Positions 24,670 through 34,747 of a DNA stretch of 64,000 bases are shown one piece after another. The notes beneath the pieces are model-generated. The model had not been told where the DNA came from. It saw only the letters and a list, made by a program, of their open reading frames with translations, and did not search any database. Every line of letters starts with the position of its first letter. The stretch's first letter is position 1. The translations under genes were made by a program, and so were the position numbers. Origin of the DNA: Eretmocerus hayati (taxonomy: Eukaryota > Arthropoda > Insecta > Hymenoptera > Aphelinidae); the NCBI GenBank assembly GCA_029851415.1, contig CM056741.1, forward strand, positions 68,624,282 through 68,688,281. The letters run 5' to 3'.

Positions 24670-25053
24670 AAGGCGATGCGGTCACCGTACACCGTGCACG
24701 CTAAAAGTTATTCGCACTTTTTTCCGATACACTTGCTATTTGGAGTGAACGAGGAGGAGACGAATACTGATCATCATCCAACTTGGATTCGTCTTCTCGT
24801 CAGTTCGCCCAAATCGCAAGAGAACTGAAGAAAAGGGGGAATAACTTGAGCGGGGGCATTTTCTAACCTGTAATATATGCACTTTGTAATTCGCACTTTT
24901 ATCCTATTTTCTTGCGATTTGGGCGAAACGACGAGAAGACGAACTTAAGTTAGATGATAAACATTCGTCTCCTCGTCGTTTCGCCCAAACTGCAAGAAAA
25001 TTTGATAAAAGTGCGAATAACTTTCAGCGTGCACGGTGGCCGCATCGCCTCAA
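24670..25053. mobile_element. GGCGATGCGGTCACC MITE family, copy 2
   Basis: The left end AAGGCGATGCGGTCACCGTA and the right end, reverse complement TTGAGGCGATGCGGCCACCG, delimit 384 bp. The interior has two hairpins; the second (about 24915-24995) pairs TTTGGGCGAAACGACGAG with CTCGTCGTTTCGCCCAAA. It is the best-preserved copy of the family here, and it separates the two integrase fragments. Confidence 0.85.
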
Positions 25054-26020
25054 AACTAGCAATGATGACTAGAAGTGGCAGGAATACTTTGACTTCTGCC
25101 ACCAATTCTTGATTGAGTGAATGCTTTCCTGCCACAAGACACTACATTGCATGAAGTGATATACCTTTTCGGCCAACTTCTGTTCGATCTTAGGGCCAAG
25201 AGGGTATTCGTTGGTATTTCTCATTCATATCTTAATAAGTATTGAGTATATGCCAATGTCAAGAGTAGAAGTAAGGTATTACGCATAACCCATCAATTCA
25301 ACTTCTGGTTAAATATGACTAAGGATTGAGAGTAGTTTTCCATGATTAGATGCAACCCTGTACTTATTGGATGGGGTTAAAAACAGTGTGATATTGATAA
25401 GCGCAATCGCAGTTTACATCCAGAGTACACACTGCTCTGATCCAAACAGATTATGGCATTTGACGATAAGTATTCTTGTTTCACAAGTTGAAGCTGAGAT
25501 GCTTCTCAACAACCTCCTATGACTCAGATGAAGTTGGGTCATGCTTTCAAAAGTTGGGCAAAATATATTAGGGTTTCGAAATTGAGGCTAGACTAAAATT
25601 GACATTGATAGATCAGTGAGATCTTAGGTTTGACTTTTGTTGTAAACTCATGAAATGCCAACAAATGACCACATTGTAAAAAATTGTGGAAATGCATGCC
25701 TCTCTTTCTCATTCCATGCTTCATTTTGTGTAGATCGAGATAGACCTTTCGAAATGTTCACATGCAAAGCGGTGTGACATATATTAAATGAAAGTGGTGG
25801 CACTAATAATGAAAAATTTTGATAAAAGATCCCAGCATTAGTCATTTTTTGTTGCTTGGACGAGCACTCCTCACGATTAGGGTTCAGAACAAATGAACAC
25901 TATGATGTTCAATACTTTCTTCATTATTTGTTGAAATGAAGCAGCAGTAATGGAATTAGGTCTCACCACGCACATAAATACCATTTTCGCGATTTTTCGA
26001 TGTTTGGGTGACTAAAACAT
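25054..26020. other. Intron 1 spacer; nothing recognised
   Basis: AT-rich sequence with no long open frames or repeats that I could match. Confidence 0.4.
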
Positions 26021-26170
26021 TGCGAAAAATAACTTTCGCAACTCGCACATGAAGTTGCCCGCTTCCGAGCGATAATTTTAACCCTCGCCTCCGGCTCGGG
26101 TCGGAAACCGACCGATCAGAAACAAGCTACAAACTCATGAACTCGGTGCAAAATATACTATTTCACACTC
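26021..26170. repeat. Small MITE-like patch ending AATATACTATTTCA
   Basis: AACTTTCGCAACTCGCAC, then a CGAGCGATAATTTTAACCCTCGCC patch, then GTGCAAAATATACTATTTCAC. The tail matches the end of the patch at 3290-3320. It is a short, structured, GC-richer insert in AT-rich DNA; boundaries are approximate. Confidence 0.4.
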
Positions 26171-26564
26171 ATTATCACCACCAAACACTTTTCCGTGTAT
26201 AATTAGCAATGATACAGCAGCAAGAGGGAATCACTCAGCATCATTGTATATCTAGCAATACTATCAACAACAATCGAATATGTTGCTGCCAGTAGTGCTG
26301 CATGTATTCAGAAGAATACCTGTCTGAATCATGGAGGTATTCTTCATACCTCTATGATTCAAATATACGGCTCATGGCCTGCTCACGGCAGACCGAAGCA
26401 AACGGATTTCGGCATTCGGCATCTGAGTGCGCGCGGTTGCTGAGCGCAAGCAGTAGACCTATATCGCAAAAGTGTCGCTTCTTCGTTGCATCGTATGGCA
26501 AGTTGCATCGAATCTAGTTCCACGGGGCTGCGTTGGTCAGCTGATCGCGTGCGATCTTACTCCT

Positions 26565-27070
26565 CAGACGAGCGTAAAGGAACTCCGTTCCAAAACTTCA
26601 GGAATTCCGAATCTTGATAGTACTTCTTTGCAGATCGGAATTGTAGTATCTGCCAACATATTTGGAACTATGAATACTTTTGGCCATTTTGTAAGAGCAT
26701 CTACAATGATGAGAAAGTATTCACCGAGAAATGAACCAGCAAAATCTATGGGTGAGCGCTCGAAAGGAGCTGAGGGGGATTTCCAGACATGAGTTTCAAC
26801 TTTACTAGGCTCCTTTCTTTGTTATTGACAATATTTACATCTTTTTACTCAAGTTTCAATATCACTAGAAATATCCGACCACCAACAATGTCCTCTAGCT
26901 ATTTTTTCCATCTTTGCGCCAAAATGGCCTGAATGTATTCTTGTAACACTTTTTCACGCAGTGATTTAGGTATCACTAGTCTGTGATTACGTACTAACAC
27001 TCCATACTCAATGCTGAATTCTTTTGGACCTACATTCCAAGGATTATTAGCAGTCAAGGTCTTACCTTCA
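26565..27070 (-). pseudogene. Ty3/gypsy integrase, N-terminal half (decayed)
   Basis: On the minus strand the HHCC zinc finger is visible: HSGHFGAKM, ARGHCWW, then CKYCQ. It is followed by a core start with SPIDFAGSF (first catalytic Asp) and IIVDALTKWPKVF. A frameshift near the zinc finger and two stops break it. The fragment ends at FGIPEVL, the point just before the second catalytic Asp, which appears in a separate fragment at about 24.0 kb. The 24.0-kb fragment overlaps it slightly in protein space, so the two may be parts of one broken element or of two related copies. Confidence 0.8.
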
Positions 27071-27304
27071 CCAATCATAAGAATGTAGTCACTGGCAAAT
27101 GATAATCATCAATGGTTTGACTTTACATCTTACTGTACAATTTCAAGGATGAAAAGTATGTCAAGAGAGGAACTCTTTGAGTTCAAATAATCATGAGTTG
27201 ATTCCCAATGTAAAAATTCATATGTATCACCACCTTCTGATTTATATATAATTGTAAGAGGCTAATATTGGCCGTATACATAGTAAAATGAAATAAAATA
27301 AAAT

Positions 27305-28115
27305 AGAATCATCGAAAATCCCTAAAATAGGGGAGTTCTCTCTTCAAACTTTGCTTGGATTTCTGATGCATCTGAACATTTTTCAACGTACTCCAGCTCA
27401 TTTTAAAGCTTGTTCTAAATTCTACAAAATGTATCGAAGGACGTCCAATTTCAACTGATCAGAGGGAATCTATTCCAATTTTTCCGAAAAGTGATCATGA
27501 TCGAAAATCCCTGAAATAGGGGAATTTTCCCTTCAAACTTTGCTTGGATTTCTGGGACATCTGAACATTCTTCAGCATGTTTCAATCCATTCTCATGCTT
27601 GTCACAAAACCTACAAAATGAGCTGAAGTACGTCCAATCACAACTAACCCGAGCCTTTCTATCTCAATTTTCCCATTTCGAGTTTTGGAAAGAGTGGGGC
27701 GGGAGGGGAAAGTCGCTTATTCTCGGATTTTTCAAAACTAATCACTTTTTAGAAAAATTGAGATAGATTGGCTCGGTTCAGTCGAAATTGGACGTACTTC
27801 AGCTTATTTTGTAGATTTTGTGACCAGCATGAAAAGGGATTGAAACACGTTGAAGAATTTTCAGATGCATCAGAAATACAAGCAAAATTTGAAGGGAGAA
27901 TCGCCGTATTTTTGGAATTTTTAATAATTGTCACTTCTTGGAGGAATTGAGATAGATTCCCTCTGATCACTTGAAATTGGACGTACTTCAGCTCAGTTTG
28001 TAGGATTTGGAACAAGCTTTGAAATGAGCTCAAGTACGTTGAAAAATGCTTGGATGCACCAGGAATGCGAGCATAGTGAGGAAGAAATAAGTGCCGAATC
28101 AGACACATTCCCATT
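27305..28115. repeat. Palindrome made of duplicated modules
   Basis: Two head-to-tail modules of about 190 bp start at 27306 and 27495 with ATCGAAAATCCCT(A/G)AAATAGGGG. They face two inverted modules around 27760-27950 and 27950-28090, with ACGTACTTCAGCTCA pairing against TGAGCTGAAGTACGT. The same short module recurs near 49025-49090. Non-coding. It lies between the integrase and RNase H remnants of the gypsy element, so it probably inserted there. Confidence 0.65.
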
Positions 28116-28289
28116 CGAATCTGTGTTAATTTCGATGAAAGCTTGATGGCTCTTGCTGGGACCTAGAATCTCATTTCTCCGCGTACAGCAAAATTTTTTT
28201 TACATCTATATGTACAAACACAACATTTCCACGCTAGGGTGTATCGATTTTCGAAAAAAGCCCTTTTTTGGCCCACCCTACTGCATACG

Positions 28290-29260
28290 CATGGCACTGT
28301 ATACCGGGAGACTCTTATCTTGTGGAAATATATATGTGTAAGCGGACGATGGTCCATGTGACGTGTAAACTCATTGCCATTGAGATATTGGTGAAGACTT
28401 TTGTAACCAAAGACAAACGCATATGCTTCTTTGTCGATCTGACTGTATTTGACCTGCGTCTTGTTCAGAGCCTGGGACAAACAGATAATTGGTCGTTCAC
28501 TGCCATCAGGATATTGATGGGATACTATCGCACCAACAATACACAGGCTAGCATCCGCCGCTAAGATCAGGGGCAAGGTTGGATCATAGAAGGCGAGGTA
28601 TTCATCACCTGTAGAAGCTTTCCTTGCATTGTGCCAAGCAGCTTTTTGCTGAGGGCCCCAATAAGATTCAACATCATCGCGTAGTAACTCGTAGAAAGGT
28701 TGTAGCATAGTTGATGCATTCTCAATAAATCTGTGATAATAATTGATCATACCAATGAGCGTTTTCATTTTACTGACATTTGTAGGTCTCGGCATTCTTC
28801 CTGTGGCTTCATACTTAGCTCTATCTTTTTGCATGCCGTCGGGATTGATGACATAACCACAATAGCGGATTTCATCTACAAAATATGTACATTTTCTTTC
28901 ATTTATTTCCAGATTGTGACCGTTCAATACTCTGAAAACTCCTTCTAATATTTTCATGAGCTCGGCTCCATTTTTGGCTGCAATTCGTGAATCATCGAAA
29001 AGACATCTTCCCCCTTATATTTTTCTCAGTATTCTTTCGATTTCTCTTTGTCATTCGCCTGGAGCTGGAGAAATTCCATACATTAGTAGTTTGACTCTGT
29101 AAAGGCCTCTATGTGTATTGACTGTGAGTAAAATCGCGCTAGCATCATCTGCTTCTAATTGTAAAATTGCCCCGTGGCAATCGATTTTCCCAAAAACAGA
29201 ACAGCCTTCTAGACCTGCAAATAGTTCATCCATAATAGGGAGCAGATGCTCTGTGACATT
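28290..29260 (-). pseudogene. Ty3/gypsy reverse transcriptase (palm to thumb) and RNase H
   Basis: Minus strand, continuing the RT after a MITE. LLPIMDELFAGLEGC and VFGKIDCHGAILQLEADDA correspond to the family's PLP..DLF and DL..AYHQI region. YRVKLLMYGISPAP is the LPFGL.NAP counterpart. The DD of the catalytic box survives as LFDDS near 29000. Then come NERKCTYFVDEIRYCGYVI, the MINYYHRFI connection motif and RNase H with AADASLCIVGAIVSH, QIDKEAYAFVFGYKSLH and MDHRPLTHI. The frame breaks between the palm and the thumb (about 28960-29050). Several canonical residues are changed, so it is inactive. Confidence 0.88.
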
Positions 29261-29645
29261 CAGGCGATGTGGTCGCCGTGCAACGCGGAAATAATATCTC
29301 ATTCAGATGTAACTCGAAACTTTCACGAAACGGAGTTGGAGACGATTTGTCCATATTGTATTATCATCTGAATTGTGGTGGACAACTCATTTTTTATCAT
29401 CAATCACAAGACCATCACTAGTAGACGAGAATAACTTGCTCGCGGGTACTTTCTAACCTACAAATTGGCACATTTTCGTTCACAAAAATCTCAAAATTTT
29501 TTCCAATTTGGGCTAAACAAAGAGTTATCCAGGCCAACTTATATGATAATAAAGCCTGGATAACTCGTCGTTTAGTCCAAATTGGAAGAGATTTTGAGCG
29601 TTTTGTGAACAAAGTTCAGCGTGCACGGTGGCCGCATCACCTCAA
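29261..29645. mobile_element. GGCGATGCGGTCACC MITE family, copy 3, inserted in RT
   Basis: The ends CAGGCGATGTGGTCGCCGTG and, from the right, TTGAGGTGATGCGGCCACCG enclose 385 bp with the family's paired hairpins (for example AACTCGTCGTTTAGTCCAA against TTGGGCTAAACAAAGAGTT). It sits exactly between the gypsy RT motifs DHSVTVNLH and NVTEHLLP, which are adjacent in the intact protein. The insertion therefore postdates the retrotransposon. Confidence 0.88.
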
Positions 29646-30290
29646 GGTGAAGATTCACTGTGACGCTATGATCGCCGCATACTCAAACAGTACCGTCATC
29701 TTTAAGTATAAGAACAATGGGCGTGGCACAATCTGATTGATCTACTGGCTCTAAATAATCTTCTAACTCGAGTCTATCCAATTCTTGGTCTACTAAAGAA
29801 ACGAATTTGAATGAAAGACGACGAGCTTTCAGAGAAACAGGCGTAACGCCTAGTTCAAGAGAAAGAGATACTCTGGGTTCCTCAATTTTACCTATTCTCT
29901 TTCCAGACAAATTGGGATATTTTTCGTATAAACCTGCAATGTAAGAATCTATATCAAGTGTGAAAACTGTAGTCTCAATCGAATCCAAACTTGGGGCAAA
30001 ATTTGCTTGTAAGCATTCTTTCAATCGTAAAAAATTCCTTATCCATTCACGTTCAATCAAAGGAGACGGTTAATCAGAGTAAGATACAAATTCAAAATAA
30101 ATCTATGATTCGCAAGAGTCACATTCACTGTAATGTATCCTGTAACATGAAACGTAGTGAAACAATACGATACCAGCTGCAACGATGTGAGTTGAATCTT
30201 CGAATTCTTGAAGAGTTGAAGAGCTTGCATAGTCTCCATAAGAGTAACTGCCGAACCGGAATCTGCTCCACAGCTTAACTGATGTCAATC
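29646..30290 (-). pseudogene. Ty3/gypsy protease and N-terminal RT (decayed)
   Basis: Minus strand. GADSGSAVTLM near 30250 is the aspartic protease active site (DSGS for DTGA/S). GYITVNVTLANHRF and EREWI near 30060 are the protease C-terminal landmarks. After a linker come LGVTPVSLKARRLSF, QELDRLELEDYLEPV, SDCATPIVLILKDDGTV and VCGDHSVTVN, the fingers of RT. One in-frame stop (GTV*VCGD) and a frameshift near 30060 break it. The region upstream of the protease, with any gag and 5' LTR, is missing or replaced. Confidence 0.85.
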
Positions 30291-31189
30291 AATGTCCCAA
30301 GTCACAACAAACTTTTCACGAAGCTGAACCCCCGGAGCGATCTTTTCAAAACTCTTAGAGTTTGTTCTGAACTATTAGAACAAATCCTTAGTAACCTCAT
30401 CAATCACAAATAAAACCGTCAACCAGGGTAAATTTGGGACAAAAATTGCATTATTTCCCTTAAACCTCGCGAAACGTGTACGTCTTACAGGAAAAATGTA
30501 TTGTATCTGTAGCCAATCGAAAGCTCACAGTTTCAGCTTTTGTTTGCGGTACTTATAAGGTCTATTTGGACATCTCTAGTTGGAGCAATGAGCGCTGAAA
30601 GTCGTGTTCCACAGTTAGACACGGACTGGGGTAACTTTGAAACATAAATTGTTATCATAATTTTTTCTCTGGAAACCGCGCGTTTCCGCGGCGGCCAGCA
30701 AGAGTGACGTAAGATATTTTATATCATGAGTGCTGCACCACGGTTTCCCCGTCCTGATTTATTGTTATTATTGTTTAATTGTCATTAATCGGATTTCGTC
30801 TGCTGCAGCTCTGTCGGTAAGAGCCGTGTTTCTGTTTCCATTGCGATATATCTATATATTTTTGTTTCTGACCGTTGTGCTATATCGTGCTACTCGATAA
30901 TTTCTCCCTAAAATATCTCTAGACTCACATACGTGCTCACACATGCACACGCGTCGCGCATCTGTTTCTATGGTTCTGTATACCTATGTATTTTTGTTTC
31001 TGGGCGTTGTGCTAAATATATGGCCCACGCTAATGAATGTTTGTGTCAGAGACTTGGTCCAAAAAAGACATTCAATTGATGATGAATGTTTATAAAAGGA
31101 AAAGCGATGAAACATAGATTAATGAAAATGATACAAATAGTCATTTTGTGAGTATTAGGCAGTAAAATTCAATGATTTAGAACAAGAAT

Positions 31190-32160
31190 GACATATTTTG
31201 TGCAACCATTATTAGACAAAATTTTGAATCCATTTCAATTCAATGCCCCTGTAATCAATGTGAAAAGTTGATGAGTATATTGATGTGTTGCTGGAACAAT
31301 TGAATCTGATAGAAATCTGCTCAAGATATACCACCAAAAAATGATGATGTCTGATATGTTGCTGAGAAAACTTTATTTCAAAGATTAGACTACTCTTAAG
31401 CAAATGATCCTACCAAGCGTGCAAGTTCAATTCCATGATGGATGGATTAGAAATCTGTGCCCATGACATATTTTGTGCAACCATTATCATACAATGTTTC
31501 GAATCGATTTCAATTCAATGCCTCATTTATGTAATCAGTGTGGAAAGTTGACAAGTATTGATGTGTTGCTGAAACAACTGAACCTGATACAAATCTGCTC
31601 AAGATGTACCACCAAAAAGTGATGATGTCTGATATGTTGCTGAGAAAACTTTATCTCAGAGATTAGACTACTCTTAAGCGAATGATCTATTCAAGCGTGC
31701 AAGTTCAATTCCATGATGGATAGATTAGAAATCTGTGCTCAAGATGTGGCATCAAAAGCTGAGGAGTGCATGTTCTGATTCTAAGTATGCTTATCAAAAC
31801 AAATTTCTCAAGATGTAACCCCTATAGTTGACGAGTCTTGATGTATTATTTTCAAGATTATCCTACTTCCAAGCGAATAATCCATCCAAGCATGCAAGTT
31901 CCAAATCCACGATGGATGGATTAGAAATCTTTGCTTCTATGTTTCATATATCAAAACAAATTGCTGAAAATGTAACCCTTATAGTTGACGAGTATTGATG
32001 TGTTGCTGAAAAAACTGAATCTGAAACAAATCTGCTCAAGTTGTAACACCAAAAAATGATGGCGTCTGATATATTGATGAGAAACCTCTGTCTGAGATAA
32101 AAATCTGAGGAGTGTATGTTTTGATTCTATGCTTGATAGTTGGGTCATTGCTGAAGAATC
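31190..32160. repeat. Degenerate tandem array of about 275-bp units
   Basis: GACATATTTTGTGCAACCAT begins at 31190 and again at 31465. The following 270 bases match closely, through GATGATGTCTGATATGTTGC and CATGATGGATGGATTAGAAA. Two further, shorter and more diverged units follow to about 32160. It is non-coding. Confidence 0.8.
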
Positions 32161-32374
32161 CTACGGTTCAGAAATAACATTCTATATCCAAGCGTAATCA
32201 GTTAAACATACTTTGTGTGTGCCCATATTTCAATATTCTAATGGTATTAATGAAATGTATCATTCTTCAACTGGTTTACTGAAACTCATCACATAGTTTC
32301 TTAAATACCAGTTTGGATTCATTTTTCAACATCTATAACTTTTGGAGGTTATGGGTCGTCTAGGGAAATCTAGT

Positions 32375-32515
32375 GATAATTCAATCGTGTAGAAACACAG
32401 CACCCACCTTCGCGAAAAACGTCGAGTTTCTAGGTACCCCCACCCGCGTCAAGATCCCGGGTCAGAAATTGTGGTGTTTCCAGCACGAATGATATAAAAC
32501 AAACTTCTGAAGAAG
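32375..32515. repeat. Dispersed repeat ending TTTCCAGCACGAATGATATAAAA
   Basis: GTAGAAACACAGCACCCACC through GGTGTTTCCAGCACGAATG is almost identical to 38420-38525. A piece matching the opposite end of that longer copy (CTGGAAACCGCGNGTTTCCGCGG) lies at 30668-30690. It is probably a small inverted-repeat MITE; this copy looks partial. Confidence 0.65.
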
Positions 32516-32722
32516 TCAGTTTATAAACGGATTAATAGCTGATAGAGGCCGTCGCGCCAATGCAGAACATTGTTTATGCTTGTCCCAAGTAGAGGGAACC
32601 GACATTAATGTCTCAGGATCATCTGCCTAGCCAACTGCGCGTGATAACGACTCTTCCATGGGTTCTTCCAAAGATACCTCCCCCCACCCCCTTCCTGTTC
32701 CAAAGTTACCCCGGTTGACGGT

Positions 32723-33260
32723 ATGAAAAAAAAATGATAGCGAAAAAATAAGAATGATTTGAATTCATTGATTATTCAAGAACCTTCACATCATTTATGA
32801 TAAGTTATTCACTTCCATTTGAAGGTTTGTGCATGCGTGTGTGTGAAAATATATCTAGGTGAGTGTGTGGTCGTGTTTGTACGAAGGTTCAAATCGCCAT
32901 GTGAATCAAATCATGGATTCGTGAATCACACGCTGATGTTGAAATTGCTAACCCAACCGATGGCTTAGAATCAATTACACAAGCTCATCATAGAAATTTG
33001 GGATACTATTCTGATCTCAGTTTGCTCACTAGATGCGAGAGATAAAGGATTTCTGGCAAGAGGACGTGAGTCTAGTGGACTTACGACTTGTTCCCAGATC
33101 TCTTGCCATATCTTGGCGTTATAGGACAGTACCTACGCCGCTCACGGAATAGCTGATCTATTTTATGATTATTGACGGAAGATACTCATAATTCTGCTAT
33201 CATGATCAAATGCTTCTCAAGTATTCCGATGATAGCATTCAGAATGGACTTACGCCTTTT
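32723..33260. other. Intron 1 spacer; nothing recognised
   Basis: No gene or repeat that I can identify. Confidence 0.35.
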
Positions 33261-33269
33261 AGTCTGACC

Positions 33270-33930
33270 GCCACCGGAATTAGTTGGATATTATCCGAGT
33301 TTTCTCCATTCTTCTTTGCTTTTTCAGCTGTTCTTTGAGTGTACTTCTTTTGGGAACTACTTTTTTCTTTAGGATTTTTCTTTGGCTTCCGCTTAGGACC
33401 ACTGGCAGTTGTCTACTCTTCTTTGGGGAAGCGTATTACTATCAACAAACCTTGGGCATCCGGATGATTTCCTGGAGTGTTGATGAGGACAGCTATGAGG
33501 AACTTAGAATGATAGAAAGATTACATTGTGAAACGAGGTGTTGAGGGTTTCAAAATATCATACCTGGAAATGACTTGATTACACTTTTATATCTCTGCCA
33601 TTTGACACTCGACTGGTGGCGTAGCTTCAGGGTGTTTCATAACAAAATCACCGACTAAAGATTTGAGATCCTCATCGAAGGGGGAGATGGGATGGGTATG
33701 CTACTTTCATACTACCATCTGTCCCAGGCTTTATGAACCCAGAAAAGACGTATATCAATGAATTTCCCCATGAGAAATTTTGAGCTTTTGGCACGGTAAC
33801 TTGTACAATGTAATACTTAGCCATCATATCTGCAATGTGAATGAATGAGACTTGAGGAACTGCGTCAGTTTTTTTCACACGTTTTTTTCGTGCAAAATAA
33901 GATACGAGGACAAGAGAGCCCACGTTTAAC
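33270..33930 (-). pseudogene. Unassigned coding remnant
   Basis: Minus-strand frames look protein-like over two adjacent blocks. One (33672-33923) contains SFIHIADMMAKYYIVQVTV and continues past a frame change into DLKSLVGDFVMKHPEA. The other, near 33270-33410, is Lys-rich (RKPKKNPKEK, QRTAEKAKKNGEN). I do not recognise the family. Lys-rich tracts next to a globular piece would suit a transposon or nuclear protein relic. No start, stop or splice structure is convincing. Confidence 0.25.
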
Positions 33931-34239
33931 TAGCTTGCGATGCGTCAGGAGTTAGGTAGATATCTTGTCCTATTTTATGACGTGAAAATGTATATTTCAT
34001 AGATTACATGGAATCACCAAGATGGTGCAGGCATATGCTTTACTTCCTTGTATCGAACTCTGTTTTGCTTCCTCGGAGAGAAGGTTTTGTATCAGTGTGG
34101 AAATTTTTGCATGAAAATTTTTCGAATTCCTTATCTCTGACCCCTTAATTTCATCTTTAACCGAATGAGATTCAATTCATATCATTCTCCTCGCAGAAAC
34201 CTATCGAATGGTATCCTCATAAATTTGACTCATGATGTA

Positions 34240-34747
34240 CACTCGATGGGAGTAGATATTTTCCGAGCTTATGACACAAGACGCCGATGACAAAACTCCG
34301 TTGTGAGTGAGGTTTTTGGTGCGCGCGTGCAGAGTTCTTGTTTTGTAATAATTTTTGATGATGACACTCACGACAACGACGCGGCTGGTGTTGTCCAGGT
34401 TACACTTCGAATTCTCGAACAAGGCTATGGCAGTGACAGTTTCCGCGTCCTCCAGGCGTATAAGACATTGGATGAGGTCGGGGGGTCGTGGCACTTTCGA
34501 GGGGTCGTAGCACTTTCGAGGGCCGGACTTACGCATCTCAGAACAGATCTCTAATGAAGCCAACATCGAGTTCTCCTTTTGTTTGTTTTTCTATCAGATG
34601 AGTATTCCGCCAAAGTAAAAAAAGAGATTCAATTGAATACACAGAATAGCTCGATTCTGGGTGAAGAGGTCACACTTCATTTTCAGGTTTCTGGTGTATC
34701 AGAATACAACATGAATATGATGAAACACTGCAGCTTTTGGCATTACT
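34240..34747. repeat. Inverted segmental copy F, part A
   Basis: It matches 39237-39750 in reverse complement at high identity. It carries a minus-strand open frame (34201-34566) with EICSEMRKSGPRKC and SKCNLDNTSR, duplicated as a plus-strand frame at 39427-39903. I recognise no family. Part A stops at ACTAAA, where the long-TIR element is inserted, and the copy resumes at 36575. Confidence 0.8.

Larger units (their letters stand above)
30415..32722. mobile_element. 2.3-kb element with ACCGTCAACCGGGGTAAC-type ends
   Basis: The left end reads ACCGTCAACCAGGGTAAATT and the right end, reverse complement, reads ACCGTCAACCGGGGTAACTT, so the ends form a terminal inverted repeat. Subterminal CCAATCGAAAGCTCACAG recurs beside the related end at 63826. 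The interior holds a tandem array (31190-32160) and pieces of a smaller repeat. I see no transposase. Related elements of other sizes lie at 51848-52996, 59242-59455 and at the right edge of the window. Confidence 0.7.
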
